DNA of 56,901 nt from Bacteroidales bacterium (GTDB lineage: Bacteria; Bacteroidota; Bacteroidia; Bacteroidales; UBA932). Positions 17,747 through 26,254 of the stretch are shown here, piece after piece (position 1 is the first letter of the stretch; every line of letters starts with the position of its first letter). The stretch covers positions 1 to 56,901 of the forward strand of contig JAKSJP010000015.1 in NCBI GenBank assembly GCA_024398105.1, read 5' to 3'. Below the pieces are notes generated by a model. The model searched no databases and was not told the origin of the DNA. It saw nothing but the letters and a program-made list of their open reading frames with translations. A program made the translations under genes and the position numbers.

Positions 17747-17778
17747 CTTGCAGAATCCTAATAATTCTGCTATCTTTG
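17747..17778 (+). promoter_or_regulatory. Promoter of the pur operon
   Basis: CTTG (17747-17750) is followed after 20 bases by TATCTTTG (17771-17778), a good match to the Bacteroidota promoter. The expected start point leaves a leader of roughly 20 bases before the purE ATG at 17807. Confidence 0.7.
17750..17770. promoter_or_regulatory. Palindromic operator candidate inside the purE promoter
   Basis: GCAGAAT and ATTCTGC are perfect 7-base inverted half-sites separated by CCTAATA. The palindrome fills exactly the space between the -33 and -7 elements, so a bound dimeric repressor would block polymerase. No regulator gene is adjacent, so the protein is unknown. Confidence 0.6.
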
Positions 17779-17806
17779 CAGCTCATTTTAACAGGTAGTT
17801 TGTTCC

Positions 17807-18274
17807 ATGAAAGTAAGCATCTTAATGGGTTCCAAGAGTGACTGGGAGGTAATGTCTGCCGCCTGTGAGACTCTGGACGAATTCGGCGTACCTTACGAGA
17901 AGAAGGTAATCAGCGCACACCGTACACCTCAGTTCTTCTGTGACTATATGGCAGGAGCCCGCGACAGGGGCGTAGACATCGTAATCGCCGGTGCAGGCGG
18001 TGCAGCTCATCTCCCTGGAATGGCTGCGGCCCTCACATCACTTCCTGTTATCGGAATTCCGATCAAGAGTGCAGCCCTCAACGGACTCGACTCACTTCTT
18101 TCAATCGTACAGATGCCGTCGGGCATCCCTGTAGCGACAATGGCGATCAACGGCGCAAAGAATGCTGCTCTCTACGCAGTCTCGATGCTCGCACTCAACA
18201 ATGCCGACCTTGCTGCAAAGTACGAGGCATTCCGCAAGAAACAAGCAGATAAAGTACTCCAAACAGAGCTCTAG
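17807..18274 (+). CDS. purE: 5-(carboxyamino)imidazole ribonucleotide mutase
   Basis: A 155-residue octameric enzyme of the fifth to sixth step of purine synthesis. [10 protein letters not shown] at the N-terminus, SAHRTPQ, and [14 protein letters not shown] are the PurE active-site motifs. The length and the SDW/SAHRTP form suggest class I, which works with PurK; purK is not in the window. It starts the operon purE-L-M-H-D, and purL follows two bases after the stop. Confidence 0.96.
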   Translation: MKVSILMGSKSDWEVMSAACETLDEFGVPYEKKVISAHRTPQFFCDYMAGARDRGVDIVIAGAGGAAHLPGMAAALTSLPVIGIPIKSAALNGLDSLLSIVQMPSGIPVATMAINGAKNAALYAVSMLALNNADLAAKYEAFRKKQADKVLQTEL

Positions 18275-18276
18275 AA

Positions 18277-21200
18277 ATGAATAGCAACAGAATTTTTGTG
18301 GAGAAGCGCTCTGAATTCAGAGTCGAGGCTGAAAGCCTGCGCAATGAATTCAACGAGAACCTCTCCCTGCAGCTGCGTTCCCTCAGGTATCTCAATGTAT
18401 ATGACCTGTTCGGATTTTCCGCAGACCTCATCGAAAAGTGCCGTTACTCAGTATTCGGCGAGACCGTGACCGACAACGTGACTGACGAATGTCCTCTCGA
18501 GGGCAAGAAGTATCTCGCTGTCGAATATCTCCCTGGCCAGTTCGACCAGAGAGCTTCTTCCGCAGAGGACTGCGTCCATCTGATCGACCCGCTGGCCGAC
18601 ATCAGGATCCGCAGCTCAAGGCTCATCATCTTCGACGATGACCTTTCCGAGGAGAACCTCGAGGCGATCCGCCATTACTATATCAACGCCGTAGAGGCAC
18701 GTGAGAAGGATCTCTCAAAGCTTGAGCTCAACGAAAAGGCTGAGGTCAAGCCTGTCAGCATCCTCGAAGGCTTCATCGACATCAAGGAAGAGGAATATCC
18801 TGCCTTCTGCAAGAAGTACGGCCTCGCGATGAGCGCAGCCGACCTCGGCGAGGTCGTGAAGTATTTCACAAAGGAGCAGAGGAATCCTAGCGAGACCGAG
18901 CTCAGGATCCTTGACACATATTGGAGCGACCACTGCCGCCACACCACCTTCAGCACCGAGCTCGACACGATCAGCGTGGACGACTCGTTCATGAAGGAGG
19001 AGTTCGAGAGCGAGCTCGGCGAGTTCCACGCAATCCGCAAGGAACTTGGCAGAGAGGGCAAGAGCCTCTGTCTGATGGAGCTTGCGACCATCGGTGCAAG
19101 ATATCTCCGCAAGATCGGCAAGCTCGAGGACCTCGAGCAGAGCGAGGAGAACAACGCATGCAGCATCTTCATCGACGTGGACGTAGACGGCCAGACTGAG
19201 AAGTGGCTTCTCCAGTTCAAGAACGAGACACATAACCATCCTACCGAGATCGAGCCTTTCGGTGGCGCATCGACCTGTCTTGGCGGTGCCATCAGAGACC
19301 CTCTCTCAGGACGCTCATACGTATATCAGGCAATGCGCGTGACCGGCGCAGGCGACATCTACAAGCCTGTAGCCGAGACACTCAAGGGCAAGCTCCCTCA
19401 GCGTATCATCAGCCGCAAGGCTGCTGCCGGATATTCATCATACGGCAACCAGATCGGCCTTGCCACCACCCATGTACGTGAGATCTTCCACGACGGCTAC
19501 ACAGCCAAGAGAATGGAGGTCGGTGCAGTCGTAGGTGCAGTCAAGGCTTCTGACGTCCGCAGGGAAAGCCCAGCTCCAGGTGACGTGATCCTCCTCCTCG
19601 GAGGCCGCACAGGACGCGACGGCATCGGCGGTGCGACCGGTTCATCGAAGGAGCATACCGAGGAGTCACTCGAGGCTTGCGGCAGCGAGGTACAGAAGGG
19701 TAACGCTCCTGAGGAGAGAAAGATCCAGAGACTCTTCCGCCGCCCGGAGGTCACCAAGCTCATCAAGAAGTCGAACGACTTCGGCGCAGGCGGTGTCAGC
19801 GTAGCCATCGGCGAGCTTGCCGACGGTCTTGACATCTACCTCGACAGAGTCCCTACAAAGTACTCAGGACTCAACAGCACCGAGCTCGCGATCAGCGAGT
19901 CCCAGGAAAGAATGGCTGTCGTAGTGGAGAGAAAGGACATGGAGACATTCATGGACCTCTGCCACAAAGACAACATCGAGATCACCCACGTGGCTGAAGT
20001 CACAGACACAGGCCGCATGAGGATGTTCAACAAGGAAAGACTCGTCGCTGACCTCACCAGAGAGTTCATCGACAGCGCAGGTGCAAAGCACCATACAATC
20101 GCAGTGATCGGCGCTGTGGAGGACAAGGATCCGTTCGTACAGGAGATCCCTGGAAAGAACATCGCGGAGAAGATGGAGGCAGTGATGCACCTTCCAAACG
20201 TGACATCGCAGAAGGGTCTCATCGAGACCTTCGACGCTACCATCGGCCGCTCTACCGTCCTCATGCCGTTCGGCGGAAAGACCCAGGAGACCGAGACACA
20301 GGTATCCTGCCAGAAGCTTCCTACATCGGGCTATACCGACACCGCCAGCGTCATGGCGTACGGCTACAATCCGGAGGTATCAAGCTGGAGCCCTTACCAT
20401 GGTTCCGCATACGCAGTCGTAGAAGCATGCGCGAAGGTCGTTGCAGCCGGCGGTGAATGGTCGACCATGAGGTTCTCTTACCAGGAGTACTTCGAGAGGA
20501 TGACCAAGGATCCTCACAGCTGGGGCAAGCCTCTCAGCGCCCTCCTCGGAGCGCTCAAGATGCAGACAGGCTTCGGACTCGCTTCGATCGGCGGAAAGGA
20601 CTCGATGAGCGGAACCTTCGAGGACATCAACGTCCCTCCGACCCTCATCGCCTTCGGTATCACAGCCGTCAACGCGAACGACGTCATCTCACCTGAATTC
20701 AAGAAGGCAGGCAACCGCCTCTACCTTGTAAAGCATACCCGTCTTGGCAACTACATGCCTGACATCGAGCAGCTTAAGGCCAACTGGGACTTTGTCCATG
20801 GTCAGATCCTCGCGAAGAACATCGTATCAGCATACGCGATCGTATCGGGCGGTGTGGCAGAGGCTGTGGCAAAGATGTCATTCGGTAACCTCCTCGGTGC
20901 GGACATCAAGATCTGCGAGAAGGAGCTCACCGCTCTCAACTACGGTTCAATCCTCGTAGAATCTGAGGCAGAGCTCGACTTCCCTGCAGCTCAGTACCTC
21001 GGTACAGTAGCAGCCAAGGACATCACCGTCAACGGCGAGACAGTATCCGTCGAGGCTCTCCGCAAGGCAGTCGGCCTTCCATTCGACAAGATCTATCCTG
21101 CCACCGCGAAGGCAGCCCACGAGGGAATGATCGTGAAGGACTGCGCCGAACACTCTGCAAAGAAGTGGGAAGGCGCTCCAGTGGAGCATCCTGTCGCTTA

Positions 21201-21987
21201 TCTCCCTGTATTCCCAGGAACAAACTGCGACTACGACATGGAGAAGGCATTCAAGGTTGCCGGCGCAGAGGTCAGGAGAGGAATCTTCTGCAACCTTACC
21301 GGCAAGGATGTCCTCGACTCTATCCAGGAGATGAAGAAGCAGATCTCAGAGTGCCACATCCTCGCATTCAGCGGCGGCTTCTCAGCAGGTGACGAACCGG
21401 ACGGATCAGGCAAGTTCATCGCGAACGTGATCAACAACAAGGAGATCGCAGAGGAGATCCACAAGCTTCTCGACCGCGGCGGTCTCATCCTCGGTATCTG
21501 CAACGGCTTCCAGGCTCTCATCAAGAGCGGACTCCTCCCTTACGGCAGGCTCGGAATGCTCGAGCAGAGCTCTCCGACCCTCTTCCGCAACGACATCAAC
21601 AGACATATCTCCCAGATGGCTACCACAAGAGTGGCTACAGTCAAGTCTCCATGGCTTGCTGACATGGAGATCGGTCAGCTCCATACAATCGCTCTCAGCC
21701 ACGGCGAGGGTAAGTTCGTGGTAAGCGAGGAGCTTGCAAAGCAGCTCTTCGACAACGGACAGGTCGCATTCCAGTACGTCGACACCGAGACAGGCGAGAC
21801 GACCATGGAATCTCCAGCCAACCCTAACGGCTCACACTACGGAATCGAGGGTATCATCAGCCCTGACGGACAGATCCTCGGACGTATGGGTCACCCTGAG
21901 AGATGGGAGAACAATGTATTCAAGAACATCAGCGGAAACCTCGATGTCAGCATCTTCCGCAACGCAGTCAACTATTTCAGAAAATAA
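18277..21987 (+). CDS. purL: Phosphoribosylformylglycinamidine synthase (large, fused type)
   Basis: A 1236-residue fused enzyme that makes FGAM from FGAR, glutamine and ATP. The order is: PurS-like N-terminal region (about 1-140), a linker with [13 protein letters not shown]-synthase/AIRS-like halves with [18 protein letters not shown] and the second-half [11 protein letters not shown], and a C-terminal class I glutaminase. In the glutaminase the nucleophile is C1075 in GICNGFQ, and GHPERWE carries the His-Glu pair. The length is close to the E. coli enzyme (1295). purM follows at 17 bases. Confidence 0.97.
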   Translation: MNSNRIFVEKRSEFRVEAESLRNEFNENLSLQLRSLRYLNVYDLFGFSADLIEKCRYSVFGETVTDNVTDECPLEGKKYLAVEYLPGQFDQRASSAEDCVHLIDPLADIRIRSSRLIIFDDDLSEENLEAIRHYYINAVEAREKDLSKLELNEKAEVKPVSILEGFIDIKEEEYPAFCKKYGLAMSAADLGEVVKYFTKEQRNPSETELRILDTYWSDHCRHTTFSTELDTISVDDSFMKEEFESELGEFHAIRKELGREGKSLCLMELATIGARYLRKIGKLEDLEQSEENNACSIFIDVDVDGQTEKWLLQFKNETHNHPTEIEPFGGASTCLGGAIRDPLSGRSYVYQAMRVTGAGDIYKPVAETLKGKLPQRIISRKAAAGYSSYGNQIGLATTHVREIFHDGYTAKRMEVGAVVGAVKASDVRRESPAPGDVILLLGGRTGRDGIGGATGSSKEHTEESLEACGSEVQKGNAPEERKIQRLFRRPEVTKLIKKSNDFGAGGVSVAIGELADGLDIYLDRVPTKYSGLNSTELAISESQERMAVVVERKDMETFMDLCHKDNIEITHVAEVTDTGRMRMFNKERLVADLTREFIDSAGAKHHTIAVIGAVEDKDPFVQEIPGKNIAEKMEAVMHLPNVTSQKGLIETFDATIGRSTVLMPFGGKTQETETQVSCQKLPTSGYTDTASVMAYGYNPEVSSWSPYHGSAYAVVEACAKVVAAGGEWSTMRFSYQEYFERMTKDPHSWGKPLSALLGALKMQTGFGLASIGGKDSMSGTFEDINVPPTLIAFGITAVNANDVISPEFKKAGNRLYLVKHTRLGNYMPDIEQLKANWDFVHGQILAKNIVSAYAIVSGGVAEAVAKMSFGNLLGADIKICEKELTALNYGSILVESEAELDFPAAQYLGTVAAKDITVNGETVSVEALRKAVGLPFDKIYPATAKAAHEGMIVKDCAEHSAKKWEGAPVEHPVAYLPVFPGTNCDYDMEKAFKVAGAEVRRGIFCNLTGKDVLDSIQEMKKQISECHILAFSGGFSAGDEPDGSGKFIANVINNKEIAEEIHKLLDRGGLILGICNGFQALIKSGLLPYGRLGMLEQSSPTLFRNDINRHISQMATTRVATVKSPWLADMEIGQLHTIALSHGEGKFVVSEELAKQLFDNGQVAFQYVDTETGETTMESPANPNGSHYGIEGIISPDGQILGRMGHPERWENNVFKNISGNLDVSIFRNAVNYFRK

Positions 21988-22004
21988 AAAGTCAAAAAGA
22001 TATT

Positions 22005-23039
22005 ATGGCAGTCAGTTATGAGAAAGCCGGTGTGAACCTGGAAGCCGGATACGAAGTGGTTCGTCGAATCAAGCAGCATGTAGCTTCAACCCAGAGGACC
22101 GGCTCAATGGGCAACATCGGTTCTTTCGGTGGCATGTTCGATCTCTCCACTCTTGGAATCAAGGAGCCTGTACTCGTCAGCGGAACTGACGGTGTCGGCA
22201 CCAAGCTCAAGATCGCTTTCGCGATGGACAAGCACGACACTATCGGTATCGATGCTGTCGCAATGTGCGTGAACGACGTCCTTGCACAGGGCGCTGAGCC
22301 ACTCATCTTCCTTGACTATGTCGCTATCGGCCACAACATCCCTGCAAAGGTGGAGGCCATCGTGGCAGGTGTCGCAGAGGGTTGCCGCCAGGCAGGCTGC
22401 GCACTCGTAGGCGGCGAGACCGCTGAGATGCCAGGCATGTACAGCGACGGCGAGTACGACATCGCAGGCTACACCACAGGCGTAGTCGAGAAGTCAAAGC
22501 TCATCGACGGCTCGAAGGTGAAGGTCGGTGACGTCCTCGTAGGTATCGCATCTACCGGCGTACACTCAAACGGCTTCAGCCTCGTCCGCAAGATCGTAGC
22601 TGACGCAAAGGTGGCTCTCGACGCTACTCCTGAGGAGTTCGGCGGAAAGACAGTCGGCGAGACACTCCTCACCCCTACCAGGATCTACGTGAAGCAGGTT
22701 CTTGACGTCATCCGCAACTGCGACGTCCACGGCGTGGCTCACATCACCGGTGGCGGCTTCGACGAGAACATCCCACGTATCCTCATGGACGGCCAGGCTA
22801 TCGAGGTGAACGAAGGTTCATGGGAGATCCTCCCAGTGTTCAAGATGCTCGAGAAGTGGGGCGGAGTTCCTCATCGCGAGATGTTCAACATCTTCAACAT
22901 GGGTATCGGAATGGTCCTCGCAATTGACGAGTCAGAGGCACAGAAGGCTATCGACATCCTTGCAAGCCACAGCGAGAAGGCAAGCGTCATCGGCAAGATT
23001 GTCGAGGGCGACAAGACAGTGAAAATCAATCTCTTATAA
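22005..23039 (+). CDS. purM: Phosphoribosylformylglycinamidine cyclo-ligase
   Basis: A 344-residue AIR synthetase that closes the imidazole ring of FGAM using [18 protein letters not shown] is the normal N-terminus, so I use the ATG at 22005; a longer frame opening at 21903 overlaps the end of purL and is not needed. [25 protein letters not shown] and [10 protein letters not shown] are conserved nucleotide and substrate motifs. It lies between purL and purH with short gaps (17 and 6 bases). Confidence 0.97.
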   Translation: MAVSYEKAGVNLEAGYEVVRRIKQHVASTQRTGSMGNIGSFGGMFDLSTLGIKEPVLVSGTDGVGTKLKIAFAMDKHDTIGIDAVAMCVNDVLAQGAEPLIFLDYVAIGHNIPAKVEAIVAGVAEGCRQAGCALVGGETAEMPGMYSDGEYDIAGYTTGVVEKSKLIDGSKVKVGDVLVGIASTGVHSNGFSLVRKIVADAKVALDATPEEFGGKTVGETLLTPTRIYVKQVLDVIRNCDVHGVAHITGGGFDENIPRILMDGQAIEVNEGSWEILPVFKMLEKWGGVPHREMFNIFNMGIGMVLAIDESEAQKAIDILASHSEKASVIGKIVEGDKTVKINLL

Positions 23040-23045
23040 TATTTT

Positions 23046-24602
23046 ATGAAGAAGCGCGCATTAGTTAGTGTAAGCGACAAGGCCGGCCTTGTCGAGTTCG
23101 TGCAGGGCCTTCAGGGTTTCGGTTGGGAGATCATCGCGACCGGCGGTACCCAGAAGCTCCTCGAGAACAACGGTGTGAAGACAATAGGTATCAGCGAGAT
23201 CACCGGTTTCCCTGAAATCTGCGACGGTCGTGTGAAGACCCTCCATCCAAAGGTCCATGGTGCCCTGCTCGGACGCCGTGACCTTCCAGAGCACATGGAG
23301 ACCCTCAAGGAGAACGGTATCGAGCTCATCGACATGGTCTGCGTGAACCTCTATCCTTTCAAGCAGACAATCGCAAAGGAAGGCGTGTCAATGGACGACG
23401 CAATCGAGAACATCGACATCGGTGGTCCTTCAATGCTCCGCAGCGCAGCCAAGAACTGGCAGAGCGTGACCGTTGTATGCGACCCTTCTGACTACAGCAG
23501 GATCCTCGCAGAGATCGCCGAGAACGGTGACACCACACGTGAGACCCGTCTCCAGCTTTCTGCAAAGGCATATACCCACACAGCTGAGTACGACATGTGC
23601 ATCTCTACCTACATGCGCAAGCAGGCAGGTCTGAGTGAGAAGCTCTTCCTTGAGTACGACCTCAAGCAGTCGCTCCGCTATGGTGAGAACCCTCACCAGA
23701 GCGCGAAGTTCTTCGCCGCAATGGAGTCAGTTCCATACTCTCTCGCGACAGCAAAGCAGCTCAACGGCAAGGAGCTTTCATACAACAACATCCAGGACGC
23801 CAACGCAGCCCTCAACATCGTACGCGAGTTCGACGTTCCGTTCTGCGTAGGTCTCAAGCACATGAACCCTTGCGGCGCAGCTATCGGCGCAGACATCAAG
23901 GAGGCTTGGGAGAAGGCTTACGAGGCTGACAAGGTCAGCATCTTCGGCGGCATCGTCGCTGTGAACCGTGAGCTCACCAAGGAGGTCGCTGAGATGATGA
24001 AGCCTATCTTCCTCGAGATCATCATGGCTCCTTCATTCTCTGAGGGCGCACTTGAAGTTCTCTGCACAAAGAAGAACCTCCGTCTCCTCAAGGTTGACAT
24101 GAGCAAGGACACCGCATCGCACAACCAGTACGTCAGCATGAACGGCGGTATGCTCGTCCAGGAGCAGGACACCACCATCAAGATCCCTACAGCTGACATG
24201 TGCGTGACCGAGACAAAGCCTACTGAGGCTCAGCTCATCGACCTCGACTTCGCATGGAAGATCGTGAAGCATGTCAAGTCAAACGCTATCGTAGTGGTGA
24301 AGGACGGCATGACCCTCGGTGTAGGCGCAGGCCAGATGAACCGCGTAGGTTCTGCCAACATCGCCATGAAGCAGGCTGAGGCTACCCTCGCCGAGCAGGG
24401 CAAGGACATCCGCAACGAAGGTCTCGTGATGGGTTCAGACGCATTCTTCCCATTCGGTGACAGCGTTGAGTCCGCTGCTGCATTCGGCATCAAGGCCATC
24501 GTCCAGCCAGGCGGAAGCGTACGTGACCAGGAAAGCATCGATGCTGCCAACGCAAACGGCATCACCATGCTCTTCACCGGCGAGCGTCATTTCAAGCATT
24601 GA
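23046..24602 (+). CDS. purH: Bifunctional AICAR transformylase / IMP cyclohydrolase
   Basis: A 518-residue enzyme of the last two steps to IMP. The N-terminal cyclohydrolase (MGS-like, about 1-195) shows ATGGTQKLLENNGV and GRVKTLHPKVHGALLGRR. The C-terminal AICAR transformylase shows LRYGENPHQSAKF, KHMNPCG and DAFFPFGDSVE. Its stop is followed by a 203-base gap holding a hairpin and a clover-like inverted repeat, after which purD continues the operon. Confidence 0.97.
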   Translation: MKKRALVSVSDKAGLVEFVQGLQGFGWEIIATGGTQKLLENNGVKTIGISEITGFPEICDGRVKTLHPKVHGALLGRRDLPEHMETLKENGIELIDMVCVNLYPFKQTIAKEGVSMDDAIENIDIGGPSMLRSAAKNWQSVTVVCDPSDYSRILAEIAENGDTTRETRLQLSAKAYTHTAEYDMCISTYMRKQAGLSEKLFLEYDLKQSLRYGENPHQSAKFFAAMESVPYSLATAKQLNGKELSYNNIQDANAALNIVREFDVPFCVGLKHMNPCGAAIGADIKEAWEKAYEADKVSIFGGIVAVNRELTKEVAEMMKPIFLEIIMAPSFSEGALEVLCTKKNLRLLKVDMSKDTASHNQYVSMNGGMLVQEQDTTIKIPTADMCVTETKPTEAQLIDLDFAWKIVKHVKSNAIVVVKDGMTLGVGAGQMNRVGSANIAMKQAEATLAEQGKDIRNEGLVMGSDAFFPFGDSVESAAAFGIKAIVQPGGSVRDQESIDAANANGITMLFTGERHFKH

Positions 24603-24607
24603 TCTTA

Positions 24608-24628
24608 GATCAATACCCGACATTGATC
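24608..24628 (+). other. Hairpin after purH, next to a T-arm-like sequence
   Basis: GATCAAT pairs with ATTGATC around ACCCGAC, starting five bases after the purH stop. It is followed at 24637-24653 by CTAGGTTCAATTCCTAT, which looks like a tRNA T-arm (loop TTCAATT, four of five stem pairs). No D-arm or acceptor partner is found, so this is not a tRNA gene. It may be a weak processing or termination signal. Confidence 0.4.
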
Positions 24629-24658
24629 GTAGACTCTAGGTTCAATTCCTATTTAACC

Positions 24659-24781
24659 GCAGCAGGGTGGAGTTCCCTGAAGGTACGCGCTTCGCGCTAT
24701 CCTTCCCACCACTTCGTGGCGGGCCCCTCCCTCTGACACGGCCGAGGGCGGCCATGCCTTCATGGGGCTCCACCCTGCTGC
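24659..24781 (+). repeat. Clover-like inverted-repeat element between purH and purD
   Basis: A 25-base arm at 24659-24683 pairs with 24757-24781. The outer 14 bases (GCAGCAGGGTGGAG) are perfectly paired, and the inner 11 have two wobbles and one mismatch. The enclosed 73 bases hold three smaller hairpins: GCGC-TTC-GCGC (24687-24697), CCCACCAC-TTC-GTGGCGGG (24705-24723, one mismatch) and CCTCCCTC/GAGGGCGG (24726-24751, one mismatch). No open reading frame of substance is inside. It could be a structured RNA in the pur transcript or an inserted palindromic (MITE/REP-like) element. It ends 24 bases before the purD ATG. Confidence 0.7.
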
Positions 24782-24805
24782 TATCAAAACAAATCAGACC
24801 CAAGA

Positions 24806-26107
24806 ATGAAGAAAGTACTCGTAGTCGGCGGCGGCGGACGCTGCCATGCAATCGTGGACGCACTCAGCCGCTCCCCACAGGTTGAAAAGATTTATTGCGC
24901 CCCTGGCAACGCCGGAATCGGCCTTCAGGCGGAGAACGTTCCTATCAAGGACACAGACGTTCCTGCACTCAAGCAGTTCGCGCTTGACAACGCCATCGAC
25001 CTCACCGTAGTAGGTCCTGAGGCATCCCTCTCAAGAGGTATCGTGGATGAGTTCCGCGCAGCCGGCCTCAAGATATTCGGCCACACCAAGGCCGCTACCA
25101 GGATCGAGAGCAGCAAGGAGTTCGCCAAGGAGATCATGGTCAAGTACGACGTACCTACATCAGGATACCGCAGTTTCTCGGCATACGAGGAGGCCATCGC
25201 ATATGTTTCAGCACGTCCTTTCCCTGCAGTCCTCAAGTATGACGGACTCGCTGCCGGCAAGGGTGTGGTGATCGCAGAGACTCTCGAAGAGGCAGACGCA
25301 GCCCTCAAGGACATGCTCCTCGACGCCAAGTTCGGCGAGGGCAAGGTCGTCGTCGAGGACTTCCTCACCGGCCCTGAGTTCTCATTCATGGCTTTCGTAT
25401 GCGGCAACAAGGTATGGCCTATGCCACTGTCACAGGACCACAAGCGCGCCTTCGACGGCGACAAGGGTCCTAACACAGGTGGAATGGGTGCCTACACCGG
25501 ACTTCCATTCATCAACGACGAGGACGTCGAGTACGCACTCAAGGAGGTTCTCCAGAAGACTGCCGACGGTATGGTAGCAGAAGGCTGCCCACTCTCAGGC
25601 GTTCTCTACGGAGGTCTCATGAAGACCCCTCAGGGAGTCAAGGTCATCGAGTTCAACGCACGTTTCGGAGACCCTGAGACAGAAGTTGTGCTCCCGCTTC
25701 TCAAGAGCGACATCTTCGACATCTTCAACGGCATCGCCGAGAAGGCTGTAGAGGAGAAGAAGTGCTGCTGTTGCTGTTCAGAAGGCAACGGCGAGTGCAA
25801 GATCGCCCCTGAATGGGAAGAGAAGGTAACCATGGGCGTAGTGCTCGCATCTAAGGGCTACCCTGGCGACTACAAGAAGGGCGCTGAGATCCTCGGAACC
25901 GAGGAGGTAGATGCCAAGATCTACCACATGGGTACAAAGCTCGAGGACGGAAAGCTTCTCACTGCCGGCGGCCGCGTCATGATGGTCGTATGCAGCGGCG
26001 AGGACATCCACGCTGCCCAGAAGAAGGTCTACGGCGAGATCGCCAAGATCAAGTGCGACAACCTCTTCTACCGCAACGACATCGCCCATTGGGCTCTCGA
26101 CAAGTAG
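24806..26107 (+). CDS. purD: Phosphoribosylamine--glycine ligase with a cysteine cluster
   Basis: A 433-residue ATP-grasp enzyme that joins glycine to phosphoribosylamine, the second step of purine synthesis. MKKVLVVGGGGRCHAIVDAL at the N-terminus, PSGYRSF-like TSGYRSF, LKYDGLAAGKGVV, GPNTGGMGAYTG and FNARFGDPETEVVLP are typical. Unusual is a loop at 320-331 with five consecutive cysteines (C320-C324) and C331, within EEKKCCCCCSEGNGECK. Ordinary PurD has no such cluster here. The codons alternate TGC and TGT, so the run may have grown from a small trinucleotide repeat. The fold on both sides is intact. A repeat element starts inside the last codons. Confidence 0.95.
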   Translation: MKKVLVVGGGGRCHAIVDALSRSPQVEKIYCAPGNAGIGLQAENVPIKDTDVPALKQFALDNAIDLTVVGPEASLSRGIVDEFRAAGLKIFGHTKAATRIESSKEFAKEIMVKYDVPTSGYRSFSAYEEAIAYVSARPFPAVLKYDGLAAGKGVVIAETLEEADAALKDMLLDAKFGEGKVVVEDFLTGPEFSFMAFVCGNKVWPMPLSQDHKRAFDGDKGPNTGGMGAYTGLPFINDEDVEYALKEVLQKTADGMVAEGCPLSGVLYGGLMKTPQGVKVIEFNARFGDPETEVVLPLLKSDIFDIFNGIAEKAVEEKKCCCCCSEGNGECKIAPEWEEKVTMGVVLASKGYPGDYKKGAEILGTEEVDAKIYHMGTKLEDGKLLTAGGRVMMVVCSGEDIHAAQKKVYGEIAKIKCDNLFYRNDIAHWALDK

Positions 26108-26233
26108 GTCACTAATAATCAAGCTGTTAGCCATTTTCCTGTAGAGCGATTCGCACCACAGGAAAACACCTAAGTCGCTGACAGTCAGTTATATAAGCAA
26201 AACCCTATAGGGCGAATCGCCCTACAGGGTTTT
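26101..26233 (+). repeat. Two-hairpin intergenic repeat element, copy B
   Basis: Second copy of the element at 13079-13211, colinear over 133 bases without indels. The homology begins in the last codons of purD (CAAGTAG covers the final lysine codon and the stop). It contains CAAGCTGTTAGC (26120-26131), hairpin 1 (TTTTCCTGT 26134-26142 with ACAGGAAAA 26158-26166, perfect), CTGACAGTCAG (26178-26188) and hairpin 2. The neighbouring genes converge on it, as in copy A. Confidence 0.85.
26199..26233. terminator. Hairpin 2 of repeat copy B: bidirectional terminator
   Basis: AAAACCCTATAGGGCG pairs with CGCCCTACAGGGTTTT around AAT: 16 positions with one mismatch. Compared with copy A, the pair T13189-A13199 is G26211-C26221 here, a change on both sides that keeps the stem. 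It follows purD and faces the convergent barrel-protein gene. Confidence 0.75.
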
Positions 26234-26254
26234 TCATATTACACTGATACTCAA

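Noticed and set aside
21903-22004. Longer N-terminus for PurM from an upstream start
   Set aside because: The extra 34 residues overlap purL out of frame and are basic and unconserved; MAVSYEKAG is the normal beginning.
24608-24660. Complete tRNA gene between purH and purD
   Set aside because: Only an anticodon-like and a T-arm-like hairpin can be drawn; D-arm and acceptor stem are missing.
24659-24781. Retron or group II intron as explanation of the clover element
   Set aside because: No reverse transcriptase gene is anywhere in the window and the expected msr/msd or domain V features are absent.
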